DNA of 64,000 bases from Gymnorhina tibicen. Taxonomy: Eukaryota; Chordata; Aves; Passeriformes; Artamidae. Location: the NCBI GenBank assembly GCA_013399875.1, contig VXAZ01009370.1, forward strand, positions 2,773,001 through 2,837,000, read 5' to 3'. Positions within the stretch are counted from its first letter, which is position 1, and each line of letters opens with the position of its first letter. The notes under the pieces were generated by a model. It saw only the letters and a list, made by a program, of their open reading frames with translations, did no database searches and was not told the origin of the DNA. Below, one piece after another: positions 1 to 12,733 of the stretch. A program made the position numbers and the translations under genes.

Positions 1-130
1 CCCGGAGCGCGGCGGGCGCCGCAGGCGGTGCGGTATCTCGGACACAGGTGGGCAGCGTCCGTAGGTGGACGGGGAGAACGGCGGCGCTGCCCCCGTGAAA
101 CAGGCCTGCCGGGCGCCTGAGCAGCCAGGC
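1..130. promoter_or_regulatory. CpG-rich edge, possible CpG island
   Basis: The first 130 bases are very GC- and CpG-rich compared with most of the window and run straight up to the tRNA gene. This could be the edge of a CpG island that continues off the left side. If synteny with other vertebrates holds, EEF2K should lie beyond this edge, but no EEF2K codon is visible here, so a promoter assignment is inference only. Confidence 0.35.
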
Positions 131-212
131 GGTAGCGTGGCCGAGTGGTCTAAGGCGCTGGATTTAGGCTCCAGTCATTTCGATGGCGTGGGTTCGAATC
201 CCACCGCTGCCA
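131..212 (+). tRNA. tRNA-Leu (anticodon UAG)
   Basis: This is a complete class II tRNA gene of 82 nt including the discriminator A, with no encoded CCA and no intron. The acceptor stem pairs 131-137 with 205-211 (one T-G wobble). The anticodon stem pairs 158-162 with 170-174 around a loop with TAG at 165-167, which decodes CUA/leucine codons. The long variable arm is a 3-bp stem (176-178 with 183-185) closed by TTCG. The T stem is 188-192 with 200-204 and the loop is TTCGAAT. The internal Pol III promoter is intact, with an A box around 137-150 and a B box GGTTCGAATCC at 191-201. A T run follows within ten bases. It lies on the strand opposite to all protein genes in the window. Confidence 0.97.
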
Positions 213-217
213 AACTG

Positions 218-221
218 TTTT
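218..221 (+). terminator. Pol III terminator of tRNA-Leu
   Basis: A TTTT run starts six bases after the tRNA discriminator base, as expected for RNA polymerase III termination. Confidence 0.8.
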
Positions 222-1150
222 GTCCCCGCCGCGGCGGCTCCTTTTCGTCACCCGCACAGCGGGAGCGGCCCGGGACCGGCACGGCGAGACCGTCCCTGCC
301 CGGGGCGGTGCGTGCTGGGCTCGTCGGTCACATTCGCTCAAATCAGTAACAGCAAGTTGTGGTATCTGCTAGGGAAAAAGGATTATCCACTGCGTGAGTC
401 TCTTCCTTTAAGACTAAAACGAGAAACGCTGTCATTTTCAGTGGTTCTGCCTTTCCGTGCTGCTTTTGGGGTTACAGCACCTGGGCTTTGCGGCCTGCCC
501 TGGACTGGGGGGAGGTGCCAGTGTTCGCACCTTCTCCAGAATTCTCAAGTCCATCCATGATTATTACTCCACTCCAGACCACGGTTTCTCAAGCTGTCAT
601 CCCTAGTGCTTTCCCAAGCTCTCTTACTGTTCGCATCTTGCCCTTGGTTGTTCCCTCTCCATGTTACAGGTTTGAAAGGTGCAGATGGGAAGGAGATTTC
701 TGTGATAAATTCCCACTGTGAGTAGTGGATGGGAAGGAGCCAGAGCCTCCCTGACCGAGCTTTTAGGTCCATTTTAGCTGAACAGTAATTTGAAAAGCAC
801 ATTGTTCACTTTAGCTGCTGCAAGGATTTGCTCAGTACAACTGCTGTACTTTAGAAATCCGGTGCTTTAAGTTCAGCTGAGGAGCAACTGAACTGTTTTA
901 GTTGTTGCCCTTAACTACAGGAGTTGAAGGAAGCTGTACAAAGATCTGTGCAACCCATAGTGGCAGATTCCTCTACTGTGGCATAAATACACTTAAGTAA
1001 TGTAACTTACTTAGTAACTTCCAATTTAACTGAAATACCCAGTTTTGACCCATGAAAAACCCTACCAGCACGTAGCCCCTGGCTCTGCACCAGGGGCAGG
1101 GCAAGGAGCAGTTCTGGGACATTATGTGGAGGCTCAGCACGGACTTCAGC
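222..1150. other. Intergenic, tRNA to SDR42E2 copy A
   Basis: There is no supported gene here. The segment separates the plus-strand tRNA-Leu from the 3' end of the minus-strand SDR42E2 copy A. Short open frames occur but show no family motif, splice context or codon pattern that would support a call. Confidence 0.6.
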
Positions 1151-1668
1151 AATGTTTCAAGTACACTTTTATTTTCCTTCAGATACGGTGATAGAGCTAA
1201 TTCACAAAATCACACAGTGTGAAGTCTCTGTAGGCCTGGTGTGTGTTATTTGCAGTAATCTGTTCTGTCTGTCCCTTTGCTTGCTCCTCTGTTCCCCAAG
1301 GTAGTGAGTCATGACAGAAGCTGTGGTCAGTCCTTCTCCTTATTTCAGCCATTTTTCTTCACTGGTGAAGCACTGCAGGCTGTCTGCAGCTCTTGTTCTT
1401 TCTGCAGGTTCTCATTAACTTCAGCAATCAATTTGGATATTTGTTGTTTTGGTTTGAAATAGAGGCAACAATCTTGACTTCAGTTGTGTTTTGGTGATTT
1501 GGCAATTATTGTTTACTGTATTTTAATTTCTCAGGTCCAGCCACTGATCTGTTATGATTTTGTTTGTAAATTTAAAAGTAGCTGCCTGTTTGTTGCACTG
1601 TGCCAGTCGCTATTGTGGAGGTTAGAGTGATCTGGGTAGCAGTACTGTGACTGTGCAGTTTACGCAGG
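1151..1668 (-). other. Probable 3' UTR of SDR42E2 copy A
   Basis: This is the sequence downstream of the copy A stop codon as far as a minus-strand AATAAA at 1173-1168. The boundary is inferred from the signal alone. Confidence 0.45.
1168..1173 (-). terminator. Candidate poly(A) signal, SDR42E2 copy A
   Basis: Read on the minus strand this is AATAAA, about 500 nt after the copy A stop codon. Confidence 0.45.
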
Positions 1669-4600
1669 TCAGTGCCGTCTTTCCTTAAAAAAATGCAAAA
1701 CTGAAAGGCTATCAAGTCTTAAAGAAAGGAAAAACAAAATGAAAGTAACTATTAAAGTAAGAAAAATATTGAGGAAGAGGTAATAATTCGAGGTTTGTGG
1801 TCTGGATTTAATGTAGTGGTCCACAGAATCAGCGAAGTCAAACTTCTGTGGGTTGTAGCCCAGCTGAGCCCGTGCCTTGTCTATTCGGAAAGTGTGAGTT
1901 ACAGAAATGTTCTGTACCTGCAGTGCAAAAGAGTGAACATACAAAGCCATGAATACACAGGCAGCTGGAACAAACTATAAATGGTAGCAAGGACACAGTT
2001 AAAGGAAACGTAAAATATAAAAAACCCCACAACATTATACCTATGTCCTGTGAGAACTGCACACATTATTTTAAAAATTGTCCACTCAAAAGGAGATTCT
2101 TGAAAGGACAAAGAAGCATTAAAAGATGCAAAGTAGAATCTGTAAACATCCACCAAAAATGTTCTGCAATTGTTCTCTTGCTTAGGTACTCAAAGAGACA
2201 GATCAAAGCCATCTCTTAGGTGCCTAAAGGCCCAGCCAAGCCATACAGGATACTGGCCCTTGGAAGAGAGGAGCTGGAGAAGCCTCTCCCAGATTGAAAG
2301 CATAAGCTCTTCTCAAAAATCATGGCATCAAGCAGAATATGTTGCCTAAATTGTACACAATGCATGTATTTGCCCTGGAAACTGGAGGCTGAAGTAGCAC
2401 TGGGGGAATTTTACTTTCCACCAACTTAATCTTAAAAGTCTCCCTCACATTAACATGTATGAGTCCCATGGGAATTAAGGGGAGTTTACAAACACAGACT
2501 TTACCTCATTTCTGGTCAGCAGTGGGGGCAGGTCAACAAACGGTCTCAGAATCGAATGAAGGTATTCCATGAATGTGGCTGCATAACAAAAGATTTCTAC
2601 TTGAGGTAAGAACAGTAAATTGCTTTGCCATTATGATTGTGATGTATCTCACACTGTAAATGCTCGTGAAGGATAATCACAGACCTGAGAGCTCAGGGCA
2701 CCGTTACTGACACCATCAAGACTACTTGCTCACAAGGGACCGGATTTAATCTTAATTATTGTGCTTGTGGGAAAAGGGTTTGGAAGGCTGGGCACAGATC
2801 TAGTGAGAAGGTCATGTGGCTTCATAAAAAATATGGCAACAGAAAACTCAGTTGGATTCTGTCTGGGCTGCACAGGGGGGTTGATTCTGGAGAGAGCAAG
2901 ACATTTACCTGTGCAGCAAAGCAGATACTCCTCAGCATATTTCATAAAGTCATGGAGTTTTACATGTAACTTCTTTTATAATTAACTCCACAAAGTTATA
3001 CATCTGTTAGGTCCTACATAAAACCTGTTTTAGTGGGACTTGAATAAGAGATCATTCTGGTTTCAACGTACTGCACAGAGCTGAATTTCACGGCGCTGAA
3101 CACTAGGTGAGCCCACAGCATATTATTTTTATACATGAAAATGAAAATTGTGGGCAAATGAAATAAAACAATATTATATTACAATTAGGAATGAGGGTAG
3201 CATGGACAGGACAGAGAAATGTTGATAAAATATTTTACCTGATGCATAAACTAAGGAAGTAGGAATACGTATCCATGGCTTACTGCAACCTAATCTTTCA
3301 AACTGAAAAAGATTTAAAGAACAATGAAAAACCTCAGAAACTTCAAACAAGTTTTAAAGTTTCAATATAGAAGATATTTGTGGAAATATTTACTGTTCAT
3401 ACAGAAAAAATAATCATTGCTCTTACTATTTTTCATTTTTAAGGGGATTCCAGTTAATTGTCACCCACAGACACTAGGTCATTTTCAAAGAAGGAAATGT
3501 CATTAAAAGAAGGAAAAAAATTATAATAATTGATTGAAATGTCATGGTGTGCTGATACCTAATTTAACATCATGACATGTTTAGGGTTTTGAGCCTATCA
3601 TTAACAATAAGTGGTATTTTGAAATGAATACAGCTGAATACTTAAGACTTATATTTTTTGCCCACCCTAAGTACCCATTATTCCCATCTGCATGCCCTAA
3701 AAATGAAGACAATAACAGCTCAGGACAGGGTGCTGGTGTAGATGTCCCTTGGCCTCAGGGGAGACACTTCTATAATGTAGTATTTTGGATGGGCTTTGTT
3801 ACGGTGCTAATCACAGTGAAGTTCAAGCAGGAATTAAACTCACATTCAGAGACTTCCATGGGGAGCTCTCACACCCAAAGCAAACATACAAAATGTAACA
3901 CGCACACAAAAGCTGGAGTTGCATACAGTTAAAGAAATTAATGTATTTGAAGATTAATATTGCACATACAAGTGGAGTTAACCATTCAAAAAGGTTGGAT
4001 TTTTCGCCATCATGAATGAAATACACCTGGCCACTCTGTTAAAGAGGTAGAGAAGAGACAAGTCAGCACAAATAATACTGCATGTAAATTGACTTCTTTT
4101 TCTTGATCTCACTCCTTACGTAAGCTTAAAAATAATACAGCAACATCAAATATGAGTGGATGCACACACAAGTCACAAACTCTCGCTCGGGTTTCAATCA
4201 GTTGCACTGTTGTGTGCAGTGAAATCGGTGACCAAGTGGTTTCTGTGATTGACATGCCTTGGAATAAATGATTTATTGTAGATGTGCCTGTTTGGAGTGG
4301 CTGCACTGCCTGTGCAGAGACACCACTGGAGGTGGTGCTGGATCTCAGTGGTGCTGCTGGCAGGTGTCCCCCAAAAGCTGGGACACGTTCTGCTCTCGGT
4401 CTAGTCAAGGCTCACTGGAATCCAGAAAACTCCTGTGTAGCCAAGGTCTACGTCCCTGCTTTCTTTTTGCTTTTAGAAAAAGTAGTTTAATCTGCTTTGA
4501 AACTCTTTCTAATTTACCCTCAGGGAAGTGCTTCTAGGTGAATAAAAACCTGTATTTACAGGGAGGAAAACAGTTGTAACTGTTTTTGAAAGCAATGAAC

Positions 4601-5156
4601 CCAAATGCAATGTGCTTCTGTCGGCACGTGGTGTGGGAAGGACTGACCATCACGGTTCAGAACATTAATCTGGACCTGTACAGGGGAATGGGATGAATCT
4701 GCGTAAACTTCCAGTTTCATTTCCAACATGGCAAACATTCTTTGCTTGTCTTCCAGAAATGACAAATACTACATTTTAAAAATGCAAAGATGGAGATATT
4801 CTTACAGAACTGAATATTCCATCTCTGAACCAACACCAACAGCTGAACACTGTGCCTCATCCCACATTGCTCATAGCACATTTACCAGCTGAAAACACAG
4901 ACAACAACGTAAGCTGAAGGACAATAACACTAATTACTGCAGTGGTTACTATAGCACAGGATACAGTGGCAGGATCCACTGTCAGATGAAGTCTGTGGTG
5001 CTTTTACTGTGTACTTACAGCTATGTATCTCTTTTCAGGGGTGAGAGCTTCAGCAGCCAGAATATGAGCTTGTACAAAATTCTCTACATGTATCCAGTTC
5101 ATTTTAACAGTAGGGTCCCCAAACTTGAAGCTAAGCAGCCTTCTCTCAATAATCTT
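1669..5156 (-). CDS. SDR42E2: SDR42E2 copy A exons 7-11: C-terminal part and anchor
   Basis: Exon 5156-5019 contains [20 protein letters not shown] and [10 protein letters not shown]. Exons 4035-3970 (YFIHDGE), 3302-3239 and 2578-2505 follow. The last exon, 1917-1669, begins [16 protein letters not shown] and ends with a strongly hydrophobic stretch rich in F, L, I and V. This is consistent with a C-terminal membrane anchor, after which a basic tail (FFKERRH) precedes the stop. Confidence 0.85.
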
Positions 5157-8100
5157 CTGTAGACATAAACAAGCATGAAACCAAAGCAAAATGGCTTTTA
5201 GACTGAAGTAAAGTACACTTTCTTATCCAGCTAAATGTGGGTTTATCTCTACTTAAAAAAAAAAAAATACATGAATCAATTAAAAATATTAATGAATCAA
5301 TTCAATATTCAAAATTAAAAATATTCAAGGGAACTGCTCATGAGAAAATGTCAAAAGACGTATTCCAATATGTCCTGAATTTGCAAAAAATACAAGTCTG
5401 TTCTAGGGATAAGTAAAATATTGTATGGAAAGGTAAGATACACTTCTAAGTGGATCAGAAGTATTCACTAAATTGGATCAAATTTATCAAATAGCTTTGG
5501 CTAGGAAAAACTGGAAGGTACACTTTGGCTGGAAGGAAAGCATCCCAATTTTCATTGAATAGGTAAATTTTAGAAACTGCAAAACATGACAGTTGCATAA
5601 TGCCTTAAAATTGGCTGAAAACAAATAAGCTCAAAATCCAATAGATATTTTAAAATATTATATTTTTTTAAAGGGGCTAAAAAACACATCTCAGATTTAA
5701 CTAAAATGACATTTTGCATTCTTAAAATTATTTACAAGATGATAAAGTGTATTTTGGCTGACTCAAATATAATTTCCTACCTCAGCCACAAACTGAAAAT
5801 ATTTATTATGTGGTCAACTTGACCCTATTATTTCCTGAAAGCTGTCTATAACTTTATATTACACTAATCCTTTTAAAATAACTGGCTCACAGAATTCTAC
5901 AGGGATCATGTTCTAAACGTCGTCTGTTGGCCCTGCAGTTTGAAAGCAAGCGAAAAAGAGTAAAATGTGAACACCTCAGCTGCTGCCCTTCAGTAACCTG
6001 TTGTACCAGAGGGTGCTTCCAGCTCTGGAACCTGCTTCATTGGACAGTAAAAGCTGTTAATAGTTGAGACTGGAAATAAGATATTTTGCTGTATCCCTTT
6101 TCATTAATATTTTAAAGCATTTGGTGTAAGTTGCATGTAAACGGACATTTGAAATATCATGGATTGGCCTGAATCTTACATTAATCATTAAATTATAAAG
6201 CTGGGTTTTCATGTGTTTGTATTTCAAAAAAAAAAAGGCTTTTTAAATCTACACTCTTTACAGATATACTGCTTGTTAAAAAAAGTTCCAATATCCTCAG
6301 CAGACAGTTGAATTGTTGAATTGCTACCCAGTAAGATCAGTCAATTTATAATACAAATAAGTGATGCTCCTTTCAGCTTTTTACCCATATCATAGAAAAC
6401 TGCTGGTTAAAAAATTCAAATGACATACTGCTAGCCTTGGCAAGTGTCTCTGCTCTTCCGGTCCATAGATTCCTGGTGGGCGAAGAACACACGTGTGGAG
6501 TATTCCACCTCCTAGAACATGGGATAAGACCATTCTTAGGAGACCTTCACATGACTACATTGTATGTTTGTATGAACCTGTGGCAGCAGAACTTTCTCTG
6601 AAATAAATTCATTTCACTACCTTAAAAAACAATACACACCAAAAGGTGCTGCATTCGTAGTTGGATATTAAGTTGGGAGAATCAGAGCATGCGAAATAGC
6701 AAGATAAGATTCAGAGAAGTCTTGCAAGCAGAGTTGTGTTGCTAGAAAATAACAGATATTTAAAAATTGCTTTCTAATCAGTCCCTTGTCCCTGTGCCAG
6801 AGCAGTGAATGGATGTGCCAGCTGTGGTGATGAGTTTGCTGAAGTGAGCAGGTTATTTGAAAATATATTGGCTAGTGGAATGAGACCAACTAATCCCACA
6901 CAAAATTATGGGTGGGAAGCAGTGACTTGTTAGCAGTACAAGGTAGAGCTGAAAGGTTGCCTCCACAGCAGGTGCAGCTCCCACTGGAGTGAGGTAGAAC
7001 TCTTGACAATTTCAGTGGGATCATAAAAATCCAATCTTCCCAAGTACATCAGTTGGCTGTTTCATCATCTGCTAATAACTGTTCTCAATAGTGCTTGTAA
7101 ACATATAAAATACTCAATCCTGCTATGGCACAGGATCAAAATGGGATGTTTGGAACACTGAGTGGTTCTAATTTCATTGACAAATGCAGAAATGTGTATT
7201 GGTCCTAAAATTAGGAGGGACTTTGATGTGAAGAGCTGCTAAGGAAATAAAGGGGAAAAAAAACCCTTTCTTATTTTAAACCAAATAATTCTGTTGGGAT
7301 GGAGTTCCCATCATGGACTTTCTATCTCTTATAGCCTTCTGCAAGTATCAAGTGAAGAGTCTTTTCTGTAAGTTGTCCACGGCTAAATTTAGCTCAGTAT
7401 CACTTGGTCACATAGAATCATGTTGCACTTTACATTAATTTGTTTTGCACTGGCAGTTATAGTATCTCACAGGTGAACTTAAGTATTCAAGTGTATAACC
7501 GGCTTCCTCAACATGGAAAACTTTGGGAAGCACTAATAAATAATTCCAGGCTCTAGGCTCAGGTGGCTATTTCAGATTTTAATATATAACTTGAGGGGGT
7601 GTGTGGTACATAACAAGTGAATCAGCATTCATGTTTTACTTATGTTGCATGAGACAGTGACATTAAACACTTGGTTTTGTTTAATTTATAGCTTTCTTAT
7701 TGTTTTTCATTAACATACTGAACTTAACTGCTACCATGCTAAAACTTTTTACAGACATTGTGAGAACTTAAAACCAATTAAAAGTAATTTTTAAGTGAAA
7801 ATACTTTAGTTTGTGAGAGAGGGCTGGTAAGTTAATTTCATAACTGCTGGGCAGTCTTGTCTACTAAGGATTGATACAGGACGCAGGATTTTGGGGAGGA
7901 ACAAGAAGAGGAGGAGTAAATTCTACTATGAATTCGTGCTCAGACAAGAGTACCTGCTAGTGGAGATCCATTAGCTGCTAGTACCATTTGTTCTGCAATT
8001 GATTTGGTTCTGGAATAATGGTCAACGAGCTGCAGAGAAAAAGCAAATACATTTGTGTCTGTTCGTGAAATGACAGGGCAGAGAGGCATCTCTTTTTCAC

Positions 8101-11100
8101 TGGTTTTTACTTAGCAGATGGCAACAAATACCTCGAAGTACAGAAGTTGTGGGGTATTAGGCTCAGGGTAAAACACATGAATATTTCTAGGCTAAGGAAG
8201 CATTTTTGTGTATGCAAATCTGGTTCATTAATTTCAGCACATTTGAGAAGCAATAAATATATGTATGCTTTGAATGCTGCCAGGAATGTAATTGATCACT
8301 ACTTTGTAAGCTGGATTTCTTCAGGTAACGGAAAAGTCAAAAGCCAAGTTTTGAAGTCATTACACTTGGTCTGAAGTATCCTGCTCACTTCCAGGTGGCA
8401 TTGTCCCAGAGAAAACGTTATTTAAAATCTCATTAAAAATATTATTCATTTTTTATCTCCATCTCTACTTCCTGAAAGACTGTGAAGTACTTGATGGAGA
8501 GAACAGGGACACAAAAAACAACTGTGTATGCAAAGCAGCCAGAAGCACTTTCTCTTTTTTAATTAAATGCCATAAAACCATATAGGCTGCTTTTCTAGAT
8601 CAGCTCTACATTGAATAGATGTCATCCTCAATAAGGGAAAACCAAAAAAATCATATTAATAATACATAGCTAAAGAGAAACCAAGCCATATAACACAATC
8701 CTCATGTCCAGGTGGAATATCCCTGGTGTTAATGCGACACTGTGGGAGTTATTTTCCAAAATCAAGGCCTTAATAGGAAAACAAAGAAATATATACTTTG
8801 ATGTATATAAAACTGATGTGCCAAGGTTGTGAACAGCATCTTCAAAGAGTGTAAAGAGTTTTCTTTTTTCTTTCCTAGAATCACAGAATGGTTTGGGTTG
8901 GAAGGGACTGCAGAGATTGTCTCATTCCAACCTGCTCTTCCATGGGCAGGGACACCTCCCACTAGACCAGGTTGCTCAAACTCTCATCCCAGCTGGCCTG
9001 TCTTGTGCCTGGATTCTGGCATCTGGCAAAACACTGTCATAAGAACTCCAGGCTTTTTCAGAAACACGGAAGTAAACAAAGAGGAAATTTGAAAATACAA
9101 TACAACAAAGTACCTTGTCAATTGGGAAATATTGCAAAGATTCCTCATCCCCGTCTTCAATAGGAAGCCCTCCAAACACCACATTCACTGAGCTGGTGTA
9201 GATCAGCCGAGGGATGTTTTGTTGTTTGCAGGCTGTAGCAATGTAGAAAGTCAATTACTTTACTGGAAAATTATATGGGGAAAAAAGCTTGTGTGACGTT
9301 TTTTCTAAGAATGTGTCAAATCTTAAAAGAGAAAATCCTTCCATTCTGTGACTGGGTGAGTTGAAATGCAAAGCATAGCATATTTAAAGGGAAGACATCA
9401 GTGTAGAAGCAAGTGCTTTTACTCTGGCACATCCTAAGCTGGTGCCAGCACTGTGCCTCGGGAGAGCCTCTCCAGCCTGCTGAGCTGGGCATCAGGGCAG
9501 GAGTCCTGCTTCAGGGGCTGCCCACTGCCTGTGCACAAGTTATTAGCAACCAGGTTAAGTGCTACAAAATACACGGGGAATTGGTTAACTCCTTACACGG
9601 ATACAGATTCCCACATCAGTCAAACCAGGCATTGAAAAGCTGAAGGAGTTGAACTACAGTGCTGGCTCCCACATCACACCCCGTAGCAGAATTGAGCATA
9701 AACCCCCCCATGATGGGTTTCCTCATCTTCTGCCAACAATGTAAAGTAGTTGGTAACAAACAGAGTGTGCCAAAAAGGCTAACTGGCTTTCTCTAAATGG
9801 TATATGATGTTTGATATGCTGTACTAACACCTAATGGCACAGTTAAATACCTACCATTAAGGATGAATCTTGTCCCATTAATGTTTACAGATTCAATCTC
9901 TTCTTTATGCAACTAGGAAAAGAAAGAAATTGTGCATTTTTAAATAATAATACGTATTAAATTCAATAGGAGTATGTTATAATTATCCCCAAATAAACCT
10001 AATTTAGTGCTTTGATTATTAAAAATGTAATTTAGACTGCTGTTTCAGACTTAAAGAAGTCTAATAATTATTTTTAAACTATTACCTGTGTTTTTCTTGT
10101 ATTTTTACAGACTAGTCTGCTTGAAGCAAAGAGAATTGTGGTGCTTCTAAAAATATATGTCCAGTTATTATATATCTTGCAGTAGTATGCTAAATATCTG
10201 TGTTTCAGTAGCACTTCAGTGACCAGTTGCCTCTAACCAGAGCAATTCCAATTATGCATTGCTCAGTGGCAAACAACATTGAGTGAGCTGTTCTATCCAG
10301 ACAGGGTAATTACTAAAGTTCCTCTTATTAAATAAGGTAAGAAAGGGGTGTGTTTGTATGTGTGTGTGTGTGTGTGTGTATGTGTGCGTGCTTAATTCAG
10401 ATATTAAAAAATTGTGACTCAGAGTCCTACATCAAGTGCATCCTTACAGCTTTTTACCCAATGGCAAACAAAGACTTGAAATACTGTTGTTGTTATAATT
10501 CAGATATATGAAATTATTTATAATTTAGTTCAGGTATAATGCCTCCTAGTGACCTTACACCTCGGAGATCTGTGTGAAGGTTTAGGGAAGGATCAGGGTT
10601 TTGGAGGGAACCAGCCTCCCTTGTCCTTCCTTTTGTCTTCACAATATTTCAGAACTTTCCAATGCCATTTTCATCTCAAACACCTTCCCAGGGTGCTGGT
10701 GGAGCCTCTGATGGAGAGGAAATCACTCTGCAAGCAGCCAGTGCTTGCAGCTGGCACTCCAGTTTGCACAGAGCAGTTTACCAAAACACCAGGGCAATAT
10801 GAAGAGATAAAATCTGTCATGCAGAGTTACAGCATCAAGTCTCGCACCGTCAGTGTGGGCAGTCACACAGAAAAAACCAAAATTATGTGAACTCACTTGC
10901 TCTATTCCTGACATTCCATAGGAAGCTACGTGAAACACACAGTCAGCCCCTTCACAGGCTGCAAGTATGGCATTGTAATCCCTGATATCGGTCTGTAATA
11001 CAAAAGAAAAGACATATATATAATGCACATATAGAACTGTGCTTGCTCTACACCCTGGCACTCAAAACTGGGCACACCTCAGTACTTGCTGATAATTACA

Positions 11101-11666
11101 CTTTTCTTCCATGGAGCCCAAAGGACTTTAAAGACATTCATTAAGGTTCACAAGACTCTCATGTTTATTCTACAGATGGTTAGACTAAGGCCTAGATGAG
11201 GGCAGGATCCTGAGGAGTCAGGAGTGAAACTGCTCTGTGCATTACAGGTTTCGTATATAGGATAGGATAGGGTATACTAAAATCCCTTCACCGAAACTCA
11301 TGTGGGATGTTCACACAGTTAAAAGGTTACTGAAATTTGAAATAATTGGCAATTAGGTATTTGGATTCTGTGAAAACTAGTAAGACATTATGGAAAAGGC
11401 AAATGAACTAAGTTTGACTGTTGGGAAAATATTATTTATCATACCTGCATCCACACCACTCCACTGGGAATCAGCCAGATAGGCTTGTGTATGTCACACA
11501 GGACAACAGAAGCTCCTATGTTGGCAAGAGCACATCCCAGCTGGTATCCACAATAGCCACCACCTCCTGTCACCACGGCTCTCATACTGATTTTATTGGG
11601 TGCTCCTGCATTTCTGTTCTGTTTGCAGTCAGAGATTCGGCCAGAGGGTGTTGCTGCTCCACTCAT
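1669..11666 (-). CDS. SDR42E2: SDR42E2-like dehydrogenase, copy A (11 coding exons)
   Basis: This is an extended short-chain dehydrogenase/reductase of the SDR42E family (3-beta-HSD-like), expected to use NAD(P) on a lipid or steroid-type substrate at a membrane. The substrate is unknown. Coding exons in transcript order are 11666-11445, 10992-10897, 9912-9855, 9232-9114, 8029-7954, 6511-6429, 5156-5019, 4035-3970, 3302-3239, 2578-2505 and 1917-1669. They sum to 1,245 nt (414 aa plus stop) in one unbroken frame, all with GT-AG introns. Visible motifs are the nucleotide-binding TGGGGYCG near the N-terminus, [28 protein letters not shown], the catalytic YxxxK in HYSRTK, and [18 protein letters not shown] hydrophobic C-terminal segment follows. 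The start is the ATG at 11666; a downstream ATG lies just before the Rossmann strand and upstream exons appear non-coding. The subfamily choice (E2 rather than E1) rests on exon count and recalled synteny. Confidence 0.88.
6429..9232 (-). CDS. SDR42E2: SDR42E2 copy A exons 4-6: catalytic core
   Basis: Exon 9232-9114 carries the IPRLIYTSS strand and the acidic EDGDEE loop. Exon 8029-7954 carries the catalytic tyrosine and lysine in HYSRTK. Exon 6511-6429 carries [17 protein letters not shown], a substrate-side motif conserved in 3-beta-HSD-like enzymes. All key residues are intact, so a catalytically active product is plausible. Confidence 0.85.
8876..9030 (-). mobile_element. CR1 LINE 3'-end fragment
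   Basis: The segment reads AGAATCACAGAATGG, then GGTTGGAAGGGAC, CCATGGGCAGGGACACCTCC and CACTAGACCAGGTTGCTCAA in order. This is the typical complement of the 3' end of chicken-repeat-1 elements. It lies in an intron of SDR42E2 copy A, about 85-240 bp from exon 9232-9114. It is diverged and 5'-truncated, with no coding capacity. Confidence 0.9.
9855..11666 (-). CDS. SDR42E2: SDR42E2 copy A exons 1-3: NAD(P)-binding half
   Basis: Exon 11666-11445 encodes a polar leader and then the Rossmann signature [15 protein letters not shown]. Exon 10992-10897 begins TDIRDY and ends GMSGIEQ. Exon 9912-9855 contains the VNINGT segment typical of extended SDRs. Donors are CAG|GTATG, CAA|GTGAGT and ATG|GTAGGT. 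The intron phases match copy B exactly. Confidence 0.85.
10348..10391. repeat. (GT)n microsatellite
   Basis: This is a roughly 40-bp run of TG dinucleotides with a few TA and CG interruptions, within an intron of SDR42E2 copy A. Confidence 0.95.
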
Positions 11667-12474
11667 TATAAGTTTTGTGGCAATCAAATACTGCCTGGCA
11701 CTACCAGATACATGTAATAATTCCTCCTACATGGTGAAAATTGCTCCATAGCACTCCTGGATGCAGACAATTTCAGGGAATTTCATGTTAACAAGATCTA
11801 TTCACAGCAGCAAAATCTGACTTTAATGCAACCTGTTTAAGAGAGATAAAGACAAAAGCAAAACAGAATTTACAGTCCCCAGTTTCCTGCCAAGACAGAC
11901 ATCTGAGAGAAATGGTATTTCCAGCTTCTTTCTAAGTACCAGCAGCTGAACATAAATTAAGAATACGCGGAGTTGTTATCACTGGCAGTGCTGTAGTTGA
12001 GATAGATGAGGATTTCAGGAGGGAAGAGGGATGCCTGATCCTTATGTTACAACTTTAGAAGGTGTATCAGAGAACAAGGCTATCAAATCCCTCGCTTTTG
12101 AGGGGAACTCGAATAAAATAGCTGCTATGCTATAGAAAGGGTTAATAACTGCATTAAGAAAAAAATAATAGCGAATCACTTCTTTCCTGAACATGGGGGT
12201 TCTTGCCCGTCCAGGGGTTCCTCACCGGCAGTCAGGACATTTCAGAGGCTGTGGCTACCGACTCTCTCCGACACCCCCGTCCCTTCCCCGGCCGCAATTA
12301 AACATTCAAAGCCACCCGAGCCCCGCCGGGGCTCTCTGCATCTCACTTGCAAATCGGCCGGGCGGCAGCGCAGGGACTGGCGCTCGGGCCGGGCCCCGGC
12401 CCGTGCCCGCGGCTCCCCCGCCNCGGGAGCCGCTGCGGGCGGGAGCGTCCGGCCCGGCCCCGCCGACAGCCCCC

Positions 12475-12720
12475 GCGGGGTCCCGCAGCATCTCTGAACA
12501 TCCCGCCGCACCCCCACGCTCCCGCAGCACCCCTGGGTCCCACTCATCTGGCGGCAGCTTTGGGATTGCCAGCTTTGCTGAGATACCGCTCGTCCCGCAG
12601 CATCCCCGGGATTCTGCTCGTCACGCGGCATCCCGGTAGCCCGCAGCATCCCGGGGATCCCACGGCATGTCACGGTATTCCTGGGTTGCCGGAGCATCCC
12701 TGGGGTCCCGGAGCATCCTG
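12475..12720. repeat. Degenerate GC-rich minisatellite
   Basis: Imperfect tandem copies of a CCCGCAGCATCCC-like unit (variants CGGCATCCCGG, GGAGCATCCC and GGAGCATCCTG) recur through this stretch inside the CpG island. Unit length varies, so it is a decayed array. Confidence 0.7.
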
Positions 12721-12733
12721 TGGTGGTTCTTAC

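Noticed and set aside
1..64. Possible EEF2K exon at the left edge
   Set aside because: Expected from synteny, but no EEF2K codons can be read; only CpG-rich sequence is visible.
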